This document shows positions 36,547 through 50,782 of a stretch of 64,000 nt of DNA, one piece after another. Source of the DNA: Sipunculus nudus (taxonomy: Eukaryota > Annelida > Sipuncula > Golfingiida > Sipunculidae); NCBI GenBank assembly GCA_026874595.1, contig CM049322.1, positions 39,612,840 through 39,676,839 of the forward strand, in the 5' to 3' direction. Under the pieces are notes generated by a model that ran no database searches, was not told the origin of the DNA, and saw only the letters and a program-made list of their open reading frames with translations. The stretch's first letter is position 1; each line of letters begins with the position of its first letter. The position numbers were made by a program, and so were the translations under genes.

Positions 36547-39500
36547 CTCTGAAGAAAAACAACACTGTTAATTCACAACAGTCTGTTTCACTCAACAAAA
36601 TGAAATAAACATTATCTGTTAGAATAACTGTTACCTCGGTCAAATAATCACCATAAATTTTAAAATAAAATACTTTAATGATATTTTATAGCATTATATT
36701 CATAACCTGAATATTTCGCTATCAAAAGGTAAAGATTCCGAAACTAGGAAGTATTGAAATTTAACTATGTAAAATGTAAGGTTTGAATGACATGACCGTT
36801 TTGGCGAAAAAAGATTGATGATTGAAACAGTTAATATTAAGTTACAAAAGTTATACAAAGGTTTCATTTTCGGAGTACCTGTTCTAAACATTCAGCAGTA
36901 GCGTGTGAAAAGAGCTACAAAACGTAATATTTAGATTTGCTGGTATTAAGGGATAATCTGAAACATAGTGCAACAATAAAAGTAATGTTGACAAGTAGGT
37001 GCAGCCTGGTATGATAAACAGACGGATTGCATGATATACAGAAAATACGCTTGACACATTGTGGCTAAACTTTTCCATGGAATGTCAATCGTAGTGACCA
37101 CCACGCTTCATCACACGCCGTCAGTCGGTCTTGTATATCAAACATTGAATTAGGCTATTGATCTTTGGTCAATATTATAGTAGACACGATAAAATTAACG
37201 ATAAAATAGACAATGGGCCAGTATAACACAATGGAGCGGATTTATTTTCAATGTGCTGGATAAGTTTGTCCTCGTTGGTTTGTTTCCATGGAAATGTTCA
37301 CGGTTTGGAGATAAACCGCCGAGAAGACCTGTTTTTGGATGTGGGCCAGATAAGGTCCACAGACCAACGGAGTTTAATCAGTTAGATAGGTACTATCCTG
37401 AAAGATAGACACTTCTAATGTATTCACATGATTAGGAAACTTTTGTTTTGAACATCTAAAGGCCTTCCAACACAATTTATTTTCCTATAAAATCAGTGGT
37501 TCATCCTGAAAAAATGAGGTTTGCATATGTTCCCATTGTTTATCACAATAAGCATTTAGGAAATGTTTGTTATTAAGTTATTTACCATTTAACCCGCAGT
37601 TTGTTCTGTCGGGACATGGGGCCTCCACTGTGCTTTCAGTTGCTCCGTCGGTTGTTACGACGTCTGTGATGGAGAAATAGGCACTTGTCAGTGTAAAGAT
37701 GGCTGGTTCGGTCCTAACTGTAACAATAGTTGTTCAAGCAACTGTGTTGACACGAGATCATGTGATAAACAACAGGGACACTGTCTTTGTAAGCCAGGAT
37801 ACAAACCACCCACGTGTGAATCTGGTAAGTACTCTTCTACCTTACTTCGTAAAATAAGACCATCAACATTAAAACCACGTGCTTGCAAAGAGTTTAAACT
37901 GTTCACTTTTTCCGAATTTAAATAAAAATAAGTCACATCTGCATTAGAGCGACCAATATATACCGCCATCCATTTATCCCATAGAGCCCCCTGTCCGCGT
38001 TATTGTCGGTAGCTATCCTTGGAAATGAAAATGTTTTTCTCAATCCACTGTATAGCATATTTGACCTTATTTTATATATTTATTATTTTTTTACAATTAA
38101 GTGTATTCTGTTTAGCAGTATACTTACTGCAGTTTCGATGTGTAAACCTTTGAATGAGTTGTGATATAACGGATAAAGGTTAATTCCCCTTGGAGTCACC
38201 TTCACTCTTAGGGGAGGAACCTATTATATTTAAATGGAGCGATGGGTCGCCCTGAGGCGTTGTGGAATTTTTATGCTTCAGATCCGTGTATGTTTCCTGT
38301 GAAAAGAAATGACAATTATTCCATCAGGCATGTAATGTCTGAAAAAAAAAACTTTACTATAACTGAAATATGCTCATTTATTTTATTAAGCATAGGATTC
38401 TAACCAGACAAACATTTAGACACTCATTCATTCATAAATTTTACTGACAAACTCTCCTGCATAAGACATTTATTTGATTTGAAATGGGATGTTATTCTCC
38501 ATCACCTATATCGAAGAGGTTTACACACGCACTCTGGACTTATTCCGTCTGATTGACAAAATCCTTTTGTAGGAAAAAGAACTTTTATGTTAGATATTCT
38601 AGTGTTGGACTTCCTGAATACCATTCATCAAACTTTTCTATGTAACCGACTTTTGTTGCTCAGTGATAGAAGTCAGAATTCAAAGCCGGGAGATCATGAG
38701 TTTGAATCTCAGCCGAGGCGGTGCGATTTTTCACGGTCGGCCCCCAAACCATGGTGAGCGCTCTTCAGGCTTAACTAAAGGTATACGATATAAAGATACT
38801 GAGAATTTTTTTGCAGAATGCCCAAATGGCTACGGGGGCGCTGGTTGTACTGAAATGTATTCAGAGAATTGTGCCAACAAACATAATTGCAGCAAAATAG
38901 ACGGGTCGTGTACTTGCAAACCGGGATTCAGAGGAGTCAGTATTTGATGATTTATTATTATTATTATTACTAACCAAATGATCCTTTTCCTTTGGATTAT
39001 TGTCTCGCATGAATAACACGTATTATCCCAGAGTTATTCTTTCCAACACTCTGATTGTGTCTGGTCAAATCCCAAGTTCCGCTTTTTCAGTTGTATTATG
39101 GTCTTTGCCGCTTCTGTACATTTAACACACAACCCGGGCAAATGTGGAGAAGGCTTTCGTAAATCGTGTCCTAATATAAAGTGTCGTCAAGTTATCATGA
39201 ATTTGTATTCTTTTCAATGAATAATATAAACAAATTATATTTTTAATTAAAAAGGAGTTTGTTATAATATCATTAAAGGATAAAAATACACCTTCAGCAT
39301 GTTCCCACTTTCAGAACTGTGGTCCGTTTGCGTAAAATTGTCCTTTTTTTATAATATTTTTGGGTATGCATCTAATGTATCGATCTTACATAAATATATA
39401 TATAATGTTATGCTTTCTTTTTTTTTCATACTTTAACCATGCCTTGACTTTTTAGCCGATGACTGTTAAGCTGGCATTGTACAAATGTTTGAACTTTGAC

Positions 39501-42500
39501 TTTACTTATTCTTATGTAAATGGCAAATTACTGTAAACTCTGCAGTGTGCATGAATTGGAATGAAGATGGAGCAGACACATTTGTGACTGTGAAAACACT
39601 ATTTCTCACTAGTTATGTTCATTATAGTTATTCGTTCAATTGTGCGTTCACACCTTATAGCTTGTGATAACGGAACATTAGGATTTAACTGTGAGAGCAC
39701 CTGCCACTGTAAAAGAGGACATGATGATTGCAGTAAGGTCAACGGAACATGCAAGAGTGGACAGTGTGTAGAAGGAAGGGAAGGCGTGGCTTGCCAAATG
39801 CTGAGTACGTTTTAAGCGCTTAACACAGACGAGTGTCGCCTTCACTTTATCTGGCACATCTTAATATGACTTTTTTATATGTAAAATTTCTTTATAACAA
39901 GCTGCCTACCTATAAGGTAACTCGATGCGCAAAGTCTACCTTCCGCGCTTTCTATAGATGTATTATCAACAGCTACTATAGTTGTCATCAAAAGATATTT
40001 ACATATACATTGATCGGATGAGTAATGGGAAAATCCGAGCTTTTGGTGATTTCACTAGAGTTTGCCAACTTTCAGCTAGCCTTCTGTTCCTTTTCTTGAG
40101 ATAATTTAAACCAACGATAATCCTCTAGCTTTCATACCATAATTTACAATTCCTCTGAGGAGAAGAAACCAAGAGCACTTATGAATTCAAATTATTTTGA
40201 AAAATGCGTCTTCATAAAGCTTAAAAATAAAGTTGAAAGAATAAGTGGAGACCTATTTTCCTGACTGGTCAAAAAGGTAAATATCTAACTGTAAGATAAT
40301 TAAAATTTATGTAATTAAATATTAAATGTCGGGCTTTTTAAAAATCAAATTCAGATTTGACATTTAAAGAATTAGATTAATAAAAAAAAATGTTATAAAG
40401 AGACGAACGTTGGACAGATGTTTCATTTTGTGTTGCAATCTTGAAATAAATTATTTTATTGTTATCAAGGTTTATTTTCAAATTATGCCGTTGCAGCTTC
40501 TGCCTCTTCCTCACCTTTAAGTATAGCAATAGGTGTTGGGATTAACGCAATAATAATTGTGATTATAGCCACGATTCTGGTAATTCTCTTTTTGAGGTGA
40601 GTACCTTATATAACCCGTAAATTAAAAACATAGGGAGACCTTAAATCTAAATTTAGACATTCGTTTAGACAGGTAAACGATGTAGATTATTAGAATGTCT
40701 AGCTGCTTGTCCAATTTGCCAGATAAATTGATTGCTACTATCCAAAGTTGCAATTAAGCGAAGTTAAGTGTTTTTTTATAACTTAATTAGAATAAATCGA
40801 CTCCCACTTTTCGTTAAAAATGTGCATTTTATAAAACCACAGGTGGCTAGTATTATGATAATGATAATATAGAAATGCATGTCCTGCATTTGCCCTACTT
40901 GAGATGAGAGAGTAGTTTATGTTGTGTTGTCATGACTGAGCAAATACTATAAAATTAAAAGAATTTGTATAGTTGTTTATGTTATAGATTCATCTCATTT
41001 CATTCAGCCTGATTAAAGACTGGATTATTTCACGTCGAACTGTCTGACAGTTCCAATGTGAATGGTACTTACAATACATAATAAGTAGAATCATATAATT
41101 TTACGTAAAATTCTATCACATTTTACATTGATTACAAAGTTTCTGTCACAGCGTAATGTATTCGCTATTAGTAATCATTTGTATGAATATTTGATCAACA
41201 CTGTGACAAAACAAAGGTCATTATATTATCAAAAGACAACAAATGATAATGATATAAGCACTGGGTTGTAAATAAAATACAACAGCGGAGCGAATCTAGA
41301 CTACATAAATATATTTCGAAAATGACCTTTTTAAGTTCAGGAAATATAAACCTAATGTTCAGAAAATTAACCGTGTAACAAAATTGGTATACCTACTGCT
41401 TATTGATAATTTGGTAGACATTGCTTACTGAGAATTTTGATTTATAGATTAGACAAATAATGGTATACTTGTTCTCACAGCTATGCTTTGCTGTGAACTT
41501 TACTTTTCTTACTCCTGATAACTGATGGGCTATAACAAGTCATTATTGCAGTTTAATTTTACAAAGCAGAAGACAAAGGCGGAATGATTCTGCCAAGAGT
41601 GAAAACCACGTAACACTTGGTACGTTTCTGGTTCTATTTGCCTTTCATAATTAGAAGCGAAATCGGTCCTCGAAGTTTTTCTAAGTACAATTGTAATATG
41701 CAACCAAGTATACTCCCGACGTTTCTAGCAAGCTTAACAACCCTTGAGATTCATAATAATATCGGGTGTATTCTTAACATCTTGAAAGTTCTTGATTTTA
41801 GAAAATTTAAAAAATACTTGTATTTTCTGTACCATAAACAGTGTAATATCATCGTTTATGTTTGCATCAATATGTAAATTTTCAATAGTGAGTGGTTTGG
41901 ATTTATTTATCTGTAATGTTATGCTTGTGTAAATTTGGACTTTTGGGCATTTACATAACGTGTAAAAACAACGGCAGATGAATAAATAAAATGTTAACGT
42001 ATCGCCAGGCTGAAGGCAATTTTAGAAAGGTCAAGAATTTTAAACACTTAAAAACACAATTAAACCTTTTGAAAATACCTTAAAAAAGTAAGAAACAATA
42101 TTGGTAACATAAATCTGTAATTCAGTTTTGATGATCTTTTATTTATGATCATTTAAAATGATAGTCAATTTTGACTTTATTTAGAGACACTGCCAGCGGT
42201 TAAAACTGCTCTACCCTCATCAAACAAAAATGTACCCGAAGATACGGTCAACTATGAAAACTTGGGAATACGAGTTACAGAGTTCCCGGATTATGTCCGA
42301 GAAATGAAGCAAACTGAAAATGGGTTCCAAGAGGAATATGAGGTATTTCATAATGTAATTTGCATGTATCTATATTTCGAGTAACATGTGAATTTACTGG
42401 CATTTAAGATACTTCGGGTTAACATTCAAGAGTTGTACTAAAGATTTAATCTCGGCATGATTGTGCCTTCCTGTTGCTATTAGATTAACCTGTGACCTGT

Positions 42501-43283
42501 TGATAAAGTCTGAAGCATTAGGTTAATTTTTACTTTTATTGCAATCATCAGTCTCTGCCTACGGGACTCCGTGATCCATGCGTGGTAGGCAGCACAGCGG
42601 AAGCATCTGTCAAGAACAAGTTCAGGAACATTATAGCATGTAGGTATTAAAAGGATGTCGCTATTTTTATTATTATAACAAATGAAGGACGTTTTAGGAA
42701 TAAATGAACGGAAAATTCTTTTCCCATAAATAGTGCTAACATTGCTTAAATGGCTTCTAGTCTTACAAGAAAGGATAACCGCAGTCAGTTTAAGCATATT
42801 ATATTTGTTTCAACATACATTGTATTCATAACATTATTCATTCAGTTTAATTTCACTTATTATGACTAAATTATTTTATTACCGAATAACTAAACTGTCC
42901 TTTTTTATGCTAAACATTATAGGGGTACGGTGTAAAATGTAAAATACTATGCAGATATTGTAAATAATATATTCATGAGTCTTAAATAAAATTCTAGACA
43001 TAGAACTGTATGCTTGTTTCCTGTACAGTTAACATACATGTATTAAGTAGCCATTAGGGAATCATACACAAACAGTATGCATATTAAAACTGCGGAAAGG
43101 CTCGAACTACGCTCTTTACACACATACCATCCATCATTCAGCATGCCATTACTGATTTTTTTAATGATGTAAGGAATCTTCCACAGATGACCATAGCCGT
43201 GTAAACATCAGGGGGAGACACTCCTATTTCGAAGTATATCAACGCTAGTTTCATAAATGTAACGGTTGAAACGTTCAACTATG

Positions 43284-43343
<60 letters not shown>

Positions 43344-43824
43344 GATTTAGTTCAAAGAAAGATGAAACAAATGTGTTCATAAAATGTATGTGGTTATCCT
43401 GAAAAAAAAACAATATTTTTAAGATTCCATAACGAAGTAACCTTATTGAGCCCTTTTTCATTTGATGCCCATAAAAGTGAAAAGAAATAACCAGACCACC
43501 ACATTTCGGGTTCTCTGGTTTACTCCACCTCTCGACGTTACCGAACGTCACCACCTGATTGCCTCGAGTACCTATCGTAACTGTTTATACCATCCATGTA
43601 ACAGTTTAACGTTTATTTTGAATAACACAAATACGTTTATGAGCGTTTCCGGATAGAATGAGTTAAGTATTCTTTAAACTTACAGGGCTATGGTGCACTG
43701 AAATCTTTCATAGCGTCACAAGGTAAGGTACATCTTTGTTTATTCCAAATGTTCTACCTGATTTATCGGTGTTTACAAGGTCTGCTTTGAATTATTACTC
43801 TCCTGATCAAAGATAAACATGCTG

Positions 43825-43879
<55 letters not shown>

Positions 43880-46800
43880 TGTATTATATTAATATATACA
43901 TGTATATATAAATATATGATGTTTATTTAACAGGACCAGTAAAAGAGACAGTTGCAGATTTTATACAGATGTTGTGGGAGCAAAAGGCTCTGTAAAAAAG
44001 GCCACTGTATAGCATATTTGACCTTATTTTATATATTTATTATTTTTTTACAATTAAGTGTATTCTGTTTAGCAGTATACTTACTGCAGTTTCGATGTGT
44101 AAACCTTTGAATGAGTTGTGATATAACGGATAAAGGTTAATTCCCCTTGGAGTCACCTTCACTCTTAGGGGAGGAACCTATTATATTTAAATGGAGCGAT
44201 GGGTCGCCCTGAGGCGTTGTGGAATTTTTATGCTTCAGATCCGTGTATGTTTCCTGTGAAAAGAAATGACAATTATTCCATCAGGCATGTAATGTCTGAA
44301 AAAAAAAACTTTACTATAACTGAAATATGCTCATTTATTTTATTAAGCATAGGATTCTAACCAGACAAACATTTAGACACTCATTCATTCATAAATTTTA
44401 CTGACAAACTCTCCTGCATAAGACATTTATTTGATTTGAAATGGGATGTTATTCTCCATCACCTATATCGAAGAGGTTTACACACGCACTCTGGACTTAT
44501 TCCGTCTGATTGACAAAATCCTTTTGTAGGAAAAAGAACTTTTATGTTAGATATTCTAGTGTTGGACTTCCTGAATACCATTCATCAAACTTTTCTATGT
44601 AACCGACTTTTGTTGCTCAGTGATAGAAGTCAGAATTCAAAGCCGGGAGATCATGAGTTTGAATCTCAGCCGAGGCGGTGCGATTTTTCACGGTCGGCCC
44701 CCAAACCATGGTGAGCGCTCTTCAGGCTTAACTAAAGGTATACGATATAAAGATACTGAGAATTTTTTTGCAGAATGCCCAAATGGCTACGGGGGCGCTG
44801 GTTGTACTGAAATGTATTCAGAGAATTGTGCCAACAAACATAATTGCAGCAAAATAGACGGGTCGTGTACTTGCAAACCGGGATTCAGAGGAGTCAGTAT
44901 TTGATGATTTATTATTATTATTATTACTAACCAAATGATCCTTTTCCTTTGGATTATTGTCTCGCATGAATAACACGTATTATCCCAGAGTTATTCTTTC
45001 CAACACTCTGATTGTGTCTGGTCAAATCCCAAGTTCCGCTTTTTCAGTTGTATTATGGTCTTTGCCGCTTCTGTACATTTAACACACAACCCGGGCAAAT
45101 GTGGAGAAGGCTTTCGTAAATCGTGTCCTAATATAAAGTGTCGTCAAGTTATCATGAATTTGTATTCTTTTCAATGAATAATATAAACAAATTATATTTT
45201 TAATTAAAAAGGAGTTTGTTATAATATCATTAAAGGATAAAAATACACCTTCAGCATGTTCCCACTTTCAGAACTGTGGTCCGTTTGCGTAAAATTGTCC
45301 TTTTTTTATAATATTTTTGGGTATGCATCTAATGTATCGATCTTACATAAATATATATATAATGTTATGCTTTCTTTTTTTTTCATACTTTAACCATGCC
45401 TTGACTTTTTAGCCGATGACTGTTAAGCTGGCATTGTACAAATGTTTGAACTTTGACTTTACTTATTCTTATGTAAATGGCAAATTACTGTAAACTCTGC
45501 AGTGTGCATGAATTGGAATGAAGATGGAGCAGACACATTTGTGACTGTGAAAACACTATTTCTCACTAGTTATGTTCATTATAGTTATTCGTTCAATTGT
45601 GCGTTCACACCTTATAGCTTGTGATAACGGAACATTAGGATTTAACTGTGAGAGCACCTGCCACTGTAAAAGAGGACATGATGATTGCAGTAAGGTCAAC
45701 GGAACATGCAAGAGTGGACAGTGTGTAGAAGGAAGGGAAGGCGTGGCTTGCCAAATGCTGAGTACGTTTTAAGCGCTTAACACAGACGAGTGTCGCCTTC
45801 ACTTTATCTGGCACATCTTAATATGACTTTTTTATATGTAAAATTTCTTTATAACAAGCTGCCTACCTATAAGGTAACTCGATGCGCAAAGTCTACCTTC
45901 CGCGCTTTCTATAGATGTATTATCAACAGCTACTATAGTTGTCATCAAAAGATATTTACATATACATTGATCGGATGAGTAATGGGAAAATCCGAGCTTT
46001 TGGTGATTTCACTAGAGTTTGCCAACTTTCAGCTAGCCTTCTGTTCCTTTTCTTGAGATAATTTAAACCAACGATAATCCTCTAGCTTTCATACCATAAT
46101 TTACAATTCCTCTGAGGAGAAGAAACCAAGAGCACTTATGAATTCAAATTATTTTGAAAAATGCGTCTTCATAAAGCTTAAAAATAAAGTTGAAAGAATA
46201 AGTGGAGACCTATTTTCCTGACTGGTCAAAAAGGTAAATATCTAACTGTAAGATAATTAAAATTTATGTAATTAAATATTAAATGTCGGGCTTTTTAAAA
46301 ATCAAATTCAGATTTGACATTTAAAGAATTAGATTAATAAAAAAAAATGTTATAAAGAGACGAACGTTGGACAGATGTTTCATTTTGTGTTGCAATCTTG
46401 AAATAAATTATTTTATTGTTATCAAGGTTTATTTTCAAATTATGCCGTTGCAGCTTCTGCCTCTTCCTCACCTTTAAGTATAGCAATAGGTGTTGGGATT
46501 AACGCAATAATAATTGTGATTATAGCCACGATTCTGGTAATTCTCTTTTTGAGGTGAGTACCTTATATAACCCGTAAATTAAAAACATAGGGAGACCTTA
46601 AATCTAAATTTAGACATTCGTTTAGACAGGTAAACGATGTAGATTATTAGAATGTCTAGCTGCTTGTCCAATTTGCCAGATAAATTGATTGCTACTATCC
46701 AAAGTTGCAATTAAGCGAAGTTAAGTGTTTTTTTATAACTTAATTAGAATAAATCGACTCCCACTTTTCGTTAAAAATGTGCATTTTATAAAACCACAGG

Positions 46801-49240
46801 TGGCTAGTATTATGATAATGATAATATAGAAATGCATGTCCTGCATTTGCCCTACTTGAGATGAGAGAGTAGTTTATGTTGTGTTGTCATGACTGAGCAA
46901 ATACTATAAAATTAAAAGAATTTGTATAGTTGTTTATGTTATAGATTCATCTCATTTCATTCAGCCTGATTAAAGACTGGATTATTTCACGTCGAACTGT
47001 CTGACAGTTCCAATGTGAATGGTACTTACAATACATAATAAGTAGAATCATATAATTTTACGTAAAATTCTATCACATTTTACATTGATTACAAAGTTTC
47101 TGTCACAGCGTAATGTATTCGCTATTAGTAATCATTTGTATGAATATTTGATCAACACTGTGACAAAACAAAGGTCATTATATTATCAAAAGACAACAAA
47201 TGATAATGATATAAGCACTGGGTTGTAAATAAAATACAACAGCGGAGCGAATCTAGACTACATAAATATATTTCGAAAATGACCTTTTTAAGTTCAGGAA
47301 ATATAAACCTAATGTTCAGAAAATTAACCGTGTAACAAAATTGGTATACCTACTGCTTATTGATAATTTGGTAGACATTGCTTACTGAGAATTTTGATTT
47401 ATAGATTAGACAAATAATGGTATACTTGTTCTCACAGCTATGCTTTGCTGTGAACTTTACTTTTCTTACTCCTGATAACTGATGGGCTATAACAAGTCAT
47501 TATTGCAGTTTAATTTTACAAAGCAGAAGACAAAGGCGGAATGATTCTGCCAAGAGTGAAAACCACGTAACACTTGGTACGTTTCTGGTTCTATTTGCCT
47601 TTCATAATTAGAAGCGAAATCGGTCCTCGAAGTTTTTCTAAGTACAATTGTAATATGCAACCAAGTATACTCCCGACGTTTCTAGCAAGCTTAACAACCC
47701 TTGAGATTCATAATAATATCGGGTGTATTCTTAACATCTTGAAAGTTCTTGATTTTAGAAAATTTAAAAAATACTTGTATTTTCTGTACCATAAACAGTG
47801 TAATATCATCGTTTATGTTTGCATCAATATGTAAATTTTCAATAGTGAGTGGTTTGGATTTATTTATCTGTAATGTTATGCTTGTGTAAATTTGGACTTT
47901 TGGGCATTTACATAACGTGTAAAAACAACGGCAGATGAATAAATAAAATGTTAACGTATCGCCAGGCTGAAGGCAATTTTAGAAAGGTCAAGAATTTTAA
48001 ACACTTAAAAACACAATTAAACCTTTTGAAAATACCTTAAAAAAGTAAGAAACAATATTGGTAACATAAATCTGTAATTCAGTTTTGATGATCTTTTATT
48101 TATGATCATTTAAAATGATAGTCAATTTTGACTTTATTTAGAGACACTGCCAGCGGTTAAAACTGCTCTACCCTCATCAAACAAAAATGTACCCGAAGAT
48201 ACGGTCAACTATGAAAACTTGGGAATACGAGTTACAGAGTTCCCGGATTATGTCCGAGAAATGAAGCAAACTGAAAATGGGTTCCAAGAGGAATATGAGG
48301 TATTTCATAATGTAATTTGCATGTATCTATATTTCGAGTAACATGTGAATTTACTGGCATTTAAGATACTTCGGGTTAACATTCAAGAGTTGTACTAAAG
48401 ATTTAATCTCGGCATGATTGTGCCTTCCTGTTGCTATTAGATTAACCTGTGACCTGTTGATAAAGTCTGAAGCATTAGGTTAATTTTTACTTTTATTGCA
48501 ATCATCAGTCTCTGCCTACGGGACTCCGTGATCCATGCGTGGTAGGCAGCACAGCGGAAGCATCTGTCAAGAACAAGTTCAGGAACATTATAGCATGTAG
48601 GTATTAAAAGGATGTCGCTATTTTTATTATTATAACAAATGAAGGACGTTTTAGGAATAAATGAACGGAAAATTCTTTTCCCATAAATAGTGCTAACATT
48701 GCTTAAATGGCTTCTAGTCTTACAAGAAAGGATAACCGCAGTCAGTTTAAGCATATTATATTTGTTTCAACATACATTGTATTCATAACATTATTCATTC
48801 AGTTTAATTTCACTTATTATGACTAAATTATTTTATTACCGAATAACTAAACTGTCCTTTTTTATGCTAAACATTATAGGGGTACGGTGTAAAATGTAAA
48901 ATACTATGCAGATATTGTAAATAATATATTCATGAGTCTTAAATAAAATTCTAGACATAGAACTGTATGCTTGTTTCCTGTACAGTTAACATACATGTAT
49001 TAAGTAGCCATTAGGGAATCATACACAAACAGTATGCATATTAAAACTGCGGAAAGGCTCGAACTACGCTCTTTACACACATACCATCCATCATTCAGCA
49101 TGCCATTACTGATTTTTTTAATGATGTAAGGAATCTTCCACAGATGACCATAGCCGTGTAAACATCAGGGGGAGACACTCCTATTTCGAAGTATATCAAC
49201 GCTAGTTTCATAAATGTAACGGTTGAAACGTTCAACTATG

Positions 49241-49310
<70 letters not shown>

Positions 49311-49791
49311 GATTTAGTTCAAAGAAAGATGAAACAAATGTGTTCATAAAATGTATGTGGTTATCCTGAAAAAAAAACAATATTTTTAAGATTCCATAAC
49401 GAAGTAACCTTATTGAGCCCTTTTTCATTTGATGCCCATAAAAGTGAAAAGAAATAACCAGACCACCACATTTCGGGTTCTCTGGTTTACTCCACCTCTC
49501 GACGTTACCGAACGTCACCACCTGATTGCCTCGAGTACCTATCGTAACTGTTTATACCATCCATGTAACAGTTTAACGTTTATTTTGAATAACACAAATA
49601 CGTTTATGAGCGTTTCCGGATAGAATGAGTTAAGTATTCTTTAAACTTACAGGGCTATGGTGCACTGAAATCTTTCATAGCGTCACAAGGTAAGGTACAT
49701 CTTTGTTTATTCCAAATGTTCTACCTGATTTATCGGTGTTTACAAGGTCTGCTTTGAATTATTACTCTCCTGATCAAAGATAAACATGCTG

Positions 49792-49848
<57 letters not shown>

Positions 49849-50723
49849 TGTATTATATTAATATATACATGTATATATAAATATATGATGTTTATTTAAC
49901 AGGACCAGTAAAAGAGACAGTTGAAGATTTTATACAGATGTTGTGGGAGCAAAAGGCTCCATTGGTTGTTATGGTGACGAACCTTGAGGAGAAGGGAAAG
50001 GTACATGACATGACATTCGGCGTTATTGAAAAGCGATATTGGAGACTTTACCATGTTGCTAAATTTGTGAAACTCCTCTTTACAAGGAGTTCGATTTGGA
50101 GTTTATACGAAATATACAATGACATTCAGTTTATAACGTTTTATATATTTTATATATCATATATCTATTTCCGCAAAATAAAGTTCTTTTTTTTATTTTA
50201 AATTAGGAAAAATGCTATAAGTACTGGCCTGAACAGTTACACACCGGAACCATATGTCACCGAGGAATCGTTTTGAAGAAAATTAAAGAAGGAAAATTTC
50301 CGCACTTTATCATACGGCACCTTGAGTTTGAAAAGGTTCACCGAATTTTAGCTGTTGTCAGAGCCGCTACCTACTGACTGACTATGTATTAGTCGCATGG
50401 TCAAAATAAATGGTTTCTTTACCTTCTGATGGCATACCATGAATTTGATATCATATTTAATTCTATTCCCAAATAATATAAATGTTAATGTTTTACATAT
50501 TTTATCTTTATTCTTACAGTTCTGTCTACTCCAAAACTGGCACTTTTGTAAAACAGAACAGGAATGTTTTCGCCTATTTTACCTATTTCTTACATTATTC
50601 TGAATCAAATATTTGTAATTATGCTTACTGGAATATAACATGAAGTATATGTAAGTAAAAAATCGATTGTTGTACAAGTTCTATACATATAGTTTCCGGT
50701 TCTGGACTGTAACGTGAAAAGTT

Positions 50724-50782
<59 letters not shown>

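Larger units (their letters stand above)
35042..37599 (+). other. Intron between FAMeT domain 2 and the EGF exon
   Basis: About 2.6 kb with the direct-repeat pair described at 35877 and 36369. No additional exon in the right phase was recognised, though one could be missed. Confidence 0.5.

Noticed and set aside
41617-41877. 86-codon frame after the stop-transfer exon, present in both copies
   Set aside because: It begins at the donor of exon 41552-41619 and reads into intron sequence, with no motif or codon signature.
42480-42797. Minus-strand 105-codon frame in copy 1 (and 48437-48754 in copy 2)
   Set aside because: It overlaps the sense D1 exon 42552-42639, whose LPTGLRDP and KNKFRNIIA motifs and splice sites explain the sequence better.
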